NCBI GenBank assembly: GCA_905250885.1
Contig: CAJNOQ010002320.1
Span: 1-24,946, forward strand
Length of the DNA: 24,946 nt
Direction: 5' to 3'
From: Didymodactylos carnosus
Taxonomy: Eukaryota; Rotifera; Eurotatoria; Philodinida; Philodinidae
Part shown: positions 20,500 to 24,946 of the stretch, piece by piece
How the letters are laid out: every line of letters starts with the position of its first letter
Position numbering within the stretch: the first letter of the stretch is position 1
Notes under the pieces: generated by a model
The model's database searches: none
The model's input: only the letters and a program-made list of their open reading frames with translations
Told to the model about the DNA's origin: nothing
Translations under genes and position numbers: made by a program

Positions 20500-21999
20500 T
20501 CTTTTGCACTGAAACTTTACTTAAAGATTTTCCAAGTGACTTCTCTTAGCTAGAAGAAGACCGATCTCGAGCAGACCTGGAAGCGAGCCGTGAGGCTTTC
20601 CTGTGCGCGGGTCCGATGAACCTCTCCAGTGATTGTCTGAGAAACACCGCATAAAGCTTTATTGTAATTACACACAATAATATTTTATGCATTAAAAATG
20701 ATGACATTTTCTTGCATTACTTAGCAAAATTTTTGTTTCTGCAAGAAAAAACGCATAAAAAATTCATGCGTGTGATGTTACGTGAGGCACGGAAATTTTA
20801 CTACAGATTTTTCAAGAAAAACAGACGTGAATTTTTGCAATTTTTTGCATTAAGAAGCATTGCACGGTAGAGACACCCATTTCTCACATACGTTGGTCAA
20901 TCAGTGTCTGACTTTTTTTGTTCCTATTTTCACAGCAGGTAGCAGCGACACACTTAGGAAGATTTCCAAAAGTTTTTGATTGGAACTTACTTACTTCCTT
21001 AAGTCCAATACTACGAAAACAAATAAGTTTTTGGCAGCAAGAAAATTCCCTTCGAAATAGCGTTTCTTAAGACAGTTAGGATGCTAATTTCGCCACGTTT
21101 TGCCCGCCTTTTTCTTCGGGAACATGATGCAATTCATTCCAAGCTTAGTTAAAGATTAAACTTAAGAGTACTCTTCCCTTTTTCTAGAAAAGATGTTCGT
21201 TTTTGAGTAACACAGTGCATGATAGAGTGAAACATCCTAGATAATATAGGACTGCTCCCGGCGGCCCACGACCTTTCGTTGTAGAAATACGAATTTTCTA
21301 AACATCGCAACCGGAATATCAGATCTAAAAGATAAAAATCAGAAAAAGCTCAAGAAAAAGACGTTCAAAATCAGAATACCTTAGAAGAGACAAAAGCAGA
21401 AACGAGGCAGAAAAACGACAAAAAAAATCAGAATTTTTCTGCCAAAATTAGCATCATATATTTATGGAACGAAAGTACAATTCATTTTAAATAATATCTC
21501 AGGTTTTGACTTTTTGCAAGGAGCTGCTCAGTCTATGTAAATAAAATTCACTACCTTGTAAAGATAAAGACTTTTGCGCTCTATCTGGTTTTAAAAGTTT
21601 TCCGCGGCGGAAAGGTTATTATTTGATTATGTGACGAAATCGGCCCCTGCTTGAATTCCATCGACACATACATGGTTAGATGCAGAATGAACAGGAGAAC
21701 ATTTCTAACCACTCGACAGATCTTAGAAATGCTCTCAGAAAGCATTGGGTCCAATTAACTGTAATCACTTCTGACACGTATTATTGATCATATTCTCAAG
21801 TGTGTCTCTCTCGGCCTCATATCTCAGTAGAACTATCATACGTCATTCGAAAGCTCTTCTTCTGCGCTATATTTCTGTATATCGCATATACGGAAATAGT
21901 CGTTCTGAGGCCAAGTATGTTTGGAAATACTTCCGTTTATGGAAAATAATCTCCTATGTGCAAAAAGTCTAAGATAATCTATGACACCCTTTATCATCT
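20500..21999. other. No supported gene
   Basis: Positions 20555-20650 form a GC-rich island (CGATCTCGAGCAGACCTGGA and CCTGTGCGCGGGTCCGATGA) without an identified role. 21300-21440 is strongly purine-rich on the plus strand. TTTTCCGCGGCGGAAA near 21598 is a small hairpin. No reading frame is convincing. Confidence 0.4.
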
Positions 22000-22000
22000 A

Positions 22001-22600
22001 GCCACTACGATAGATATACCAGTCGATAGGAATCTCTCGCGCTACAAGTTCATATATATGTATATATGATAGTGAAAAAAGTGTCCTAGGATTCCTTGAC
22101 ATTAGAAATGCTGTTTAGAAAGCCGTGAAAAGTGGGTTGCTTATTCCACGGTGAGGATCCTATGATCAACGCTTCCCATCTAGCCACCACGATAGATATA
22201 CCATTCGATAGACAGCACTACCATTTCATGTATGTGACATAGTGACAAAAGGGTCCTAGGGCATCTTGACATAAGAAATAGTTTCTGTAAAGCCGTGAAA
22301 AGCGGTTGACTTATTCCATCGTGAGGATCCTATGATCAACGCTTCCCATCTAGCTACCACGATAGATATACAAGGGGGAAAAAGCGTACATCCGTGTAGA
22401 TATACCAATCGGTAGAGAATTTCTCGCTCTACAAGTTCATACATATATGATAGTGAAAAAAGTGTCTTAGCACCCGTTGATATTGGAAATACTTTCTGCA
22501 AAGCCGTGAAAAGTGGGTGACTTATTCCATCGTGAGGATCCTGTGATCAACGCTTTCCATCTGGCCACCACGATATATATACCATTCAATAGAGAATTTT
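22001..22600. repeat. Degenerate tandem repeat, about 170-210 bp monomers
   Basis: The phrase GCCACCACGATAGATATACC recurs at 22001, 22183, 22353 (cut short) and 22564. Between copies lie shared blocks, AAGCCGTGAAAAGTGGG, TTATTCCATCGTGAGGATCC and TGATCAACGCTTCCCATCT. Three monomers and a partial fourth are present. The third has an extra stretch of about 35 bp containing AAGGGGGAAAAAGCGTACAT. The open frames here are not genes. Confidence 0.8.
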
Positions 22601-22912
22601 ATGAGCTTCAAAATGAGCTATAAATAAATCTTTCGGAAATGTGTCCACATTGGTCAACAGTTGAAACACTTGGCCGATGTAATGATTTTGACGTATCCTA
22701 GTGCTTTCAACACTCCGTTAGTTAGTGTCGTAATGAAAATTATGTATTGTTCAAAAACATACTACTGGATAGCCCTTGAAATTCTCTAGAAATTGAGCTG
22801 GTCACAATATCTGGACACGTCGGACCAGCCATTAAAGATATGGAAAAGAAGCTTTTGGGTGTTATCTAAGCAGTACAGTGTGTCATAATCACAAGGACTT
22901 CCTTGTTTTTGA

Positions 22913-23173
22913 CTAGATGCAGTTTTGAATAAGGAATCCAAATATAGCAAGTTTAAGTCTCCATGATACTAAAGAAAAAAAATCACAAGCCTTTTTCTTA
23001 AAACGAAAAATTTTCATGTCTTTGAGACTTTCCGAGTATTTTGGATTTTCCTTATGAATGAAAGCGTTTTTTTGAATGGGAAGGTGATATTCGTGATCAG
23101 CTCGTTGAGTCGAATACGAATATGTATAATAGACGAAAAGAAAACTTTCATTCGAAGTTTGCTTTACGTGCAT
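22913..23173. repeat. Old dispersed repeat, copy 2 (see 1390-1758)
   Basis: On the minus strand this stretch and 1390-1758 give similar translations (HEYHLPIQKNAF against HEYHVSIFQNRF; KYSESLKDMKIFRFKK against KYLEQVKNLKNLRFEK), and nucleotide blocks such as TGATATTCGTGA are shared. It lies just downstream of the transposase relic, so it may be part of that element. Divergence is high. Confidence 0.5.
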
Positions 23174-23216
23174 CTTATATAAGCAAGTTTAAGTATATTA
23201 TATACACAACAAAATA

Positions 23217-23946
23217 TAAGATGTAATCCTTTCTTGAAAGAAAATAATCAATAAAATCTTTTCTGGCTTGTATTACATCGTCACTTTCGTATCCTTCGTA
23301 GTAGGGCTTGGCGGCATTTGGACCAAATTTCACGCCCCAACGGCGCAGACCAAGGCAACAACTGTTTTACAAACGGATCAAACCATCTTTCGAATCTTAA
23401 GTTATGCCAGTAATTTCGTAAAGCTTTGCATCAATAAAACTGGCCAGGTCAGCAATTTTAAACGCCGCTGACTTTTGTTTACACTGTTCCGTAATGAATG
23501 CTTTGGCTAAAACTTCAATGTCAGGAAATCAGTCGTAAAAACATGGTCCTCTTTCTCCTCCACGTCCGTCACAATAATATTGTTCTAAATCCTGGAGAAT
23601 GAACACTTTTGCCCACTTGTGACATGTTTTTGATCGCCAACAGTCTAAACTTTTCAAAAGTTCATCTGTACTAGTAAAAGATTTTCCTAAATACCGCATG
23701 AGCATGTAGATCAATACACTTAAATCTTTATAATCCCATTTTTCAATGCACATCCGTACTAAATCTGCCATTTCAGACAGCACAGATTTATCGGCGAAGT
23801 TAATTCTTGTAGACTCATCTTCCACTAAAAACTCAGCATCACCACGCGAATCTTTCGTTTCAACGTCAAAATCAGTTGGAAGTTTCACCCTTTTTTTCTA
23901 TAAACGCTTTACCGATGCTCGCTTTAACTGTCTGGCTCTCGCTCAT
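23217..23946 (-). pseudogene. DDE-type transposase-like gene, N-terminal half, disrupted
   Basis: From ATG 23946 the minus strand reads MSESQTVKASIGKAF, shifts frame in an A-run near 23890, and continues to GPCFYD at 23529. The same frame then continues past TGA as FPDIEVLAKAFITEQC, AAFKIADLASFIDAKLYEI, two TAA stops, LRRWGVKFGPNAAKPYYEGY and ARKDFIDYFLSRKDYIL. The order W-G-x-x-F..N...PY-x-E-G-x-E-x-x-D-V-x-x-x-R-x-x-F-I-x-Y-F-L matches a transposase-like family repeated in many invertebrate and fungal genomes, in which I recall the DDE domain lying downstream. That catalytic part is not present here. With one frameshift and three stops it is a dead copy. The family placement is from memory and moderately sure. 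Confidence 0.6.
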
Positions 23947-24463
23947 GGACGCCTCATGGCACAGCCTACTGTACAAAAAATCTAAAATGAGAACTAAACG
24001 TAGACGCAGTAGAATCACGTAGAAATTCACATTAATACGCAAAAACTTTCCAGGTTTTGGGCTAATGTTTTTTTGGAGACCCTCTAGAAATCCTCTATAG
24101 ATCCCATCGATATGAGCATCGAATTCCCCGTGTTTTTTCACCTAAAAATCGAAGCTTTTAGCTTCTTAAATTGAGATTTTTCTGAGTTATCCAAGGACGA
24201 CTTGAAGGATTGTGTCATCCTTCAATAAAATGTGATTTTTTCTGGAAGGAAGAAAAATAAAAACAAAAGCCCACATTACTTTTATCGTGGTCACATGACA
24301 GTTCGAATGACGTAAGAATTAAAGGTTTATCTTTTGTTCAGTCGTAGTTATTAACTTTGTAATCGAAAGGTGTCGCATTTTCACGCCCCTCTAGAAAATG
24401 GGCCATACATCGATCCGGTAGTAAGCGAACGGTTTTGAAACACTATATTCGGTTCAACTTTTC

Positions 24464-24646
24464 ATGCTGAATCTAATGAAAAAAAGCATTTTCAGTTTAG
24501 ACCAAATTGTGAAAGAAAAGATTGACATTTTCCGTGAAAAGGGCGAACCGGACGAACGCGTTTTTTCTCAACAAATCTTACATATTCGGGATCAAAGTCG
24601 AAAACTGCGTCGAATAGTGTATGATCTGTCAAGAAAAACATTTTAA
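24464..24646 (+). other. Unrecognised 60-codon open frame
   Basis: A charged, helix-prone translation (LDQIVKEKIDIFREKGEPDE, then QQILHIRDQSRKLRRIVYD) is more protein-like than its neighbours, but the antisense frame is open too. No family is recognised. The downstream sequence to the window end looks like non-coding repeat (CGCCTTAAGGGCCGCCCCCC). Confidence 0.25.
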
Positions 24647-24946
24647 TTCGAGCTTTGAATTGTGGGCGCCTTAAGGGCCGCCCCCCCTCAGAAATTATCT
24701 CGGACACCGTGCATCTGATCTAGACGAAACTTTCCATAAATGTTCGGCACAATTAGTTACGGGAATGAAAAAATTTTTTTGTCTCCAAGTCTTACGGTTT
24801 AGGAGTTTTCCAGAGATCAAGGTCCAAAAAGAACCCTGAACGGCGTCCAAAGATTTTTTAATATACTTCAAGCTGGAGAGTTCGGGTTTGTTTTATTTTA
24901 AACTAGACACCTAACTACATCGACTGACCGGCGCCGATTTTTTAAT

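Noticed and set aside
22256..22501. Minus-strand 81-codon frame
   Set aside because: It lies entirely in the degenerate tandem repeat and is not preserved between monomers.
1..24946. CRISPR array, bacterial operon or phage features
   Set aside because: No regularly spaced direct repeats with unique spacers and no operon-like gene packing are present. Introns and eukaryotic transposons dominate.

Overview
The window is AT-rich eukaryotic DNA. It has short spliceosomal introns, long stretches without genes, and many decayed transposons from several classes: LINE, Penelope-like, hAT, a DDE-type transposase relic and palindromic MITE-like elements. A membrane protein with a threonine-rich stalk built from phase-1 micro-exons, next to dense mixed transposon debris, fits a bdelloid rotifer (Adineta/Rotaria type), probably a TE-rich or subtelomeric region. 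That assignment is inference, because no marker gene is present.

Layout. 1-2300: mostly empty, with one old repeat (1390-1758) that has a distant relative at 22913-23173. 2313-2723: a nearly perfect snap-back element. 2835-9125 (+): the main gene, about 13 exons by my reconstruction (about 360 aa), encoding a short cytoplasmic N-terminus, one membrane helix, a Thr/Ser stalk and a Gly/Cys/Tyr-rich extracellular domain. Its 3.2-kb intron holds a LINE relic, two palindromic elements and a tRNA gene. 9437-9610: a Penelope-like reverse transcriptase fragment. 10078-11089: a 505-bp unit repeated twice in tandem with no difference seen. 11329-12463: a hAT element with a perfect 8-bp target duplication, 33-bp direct repeats at both ends and the C-terminal dimerisation region of its transposase. 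12641-13038: a second, GC-rich hAT-type MITE. 14950-15356: inverted arrays of a 15-bp motif.

17184-20240 (-): the second gene. I assemble it from five exons, all joined in phase 1. It encodes a hydrophilic protein with repeated modules that resemble seed maturation protein (SMP, LEA-type) domains. The exon pair and its surrounding introns have been duplicated in tandem, and the introns carry three copies of a shared block. 22001-22600: a degenerate tandem repeat of about 170-210 bp. 23217-23946 (-): a transposase-like pseudogene with in-frame stops.

The two host genes are independent of each other. One looks like a cell-surface or adhesion protein. The other, if the SMP call holds, would fit desiccation tolerance. 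Exon boundaries come from splice-site and phase logic only; no transcript or homology search was available.
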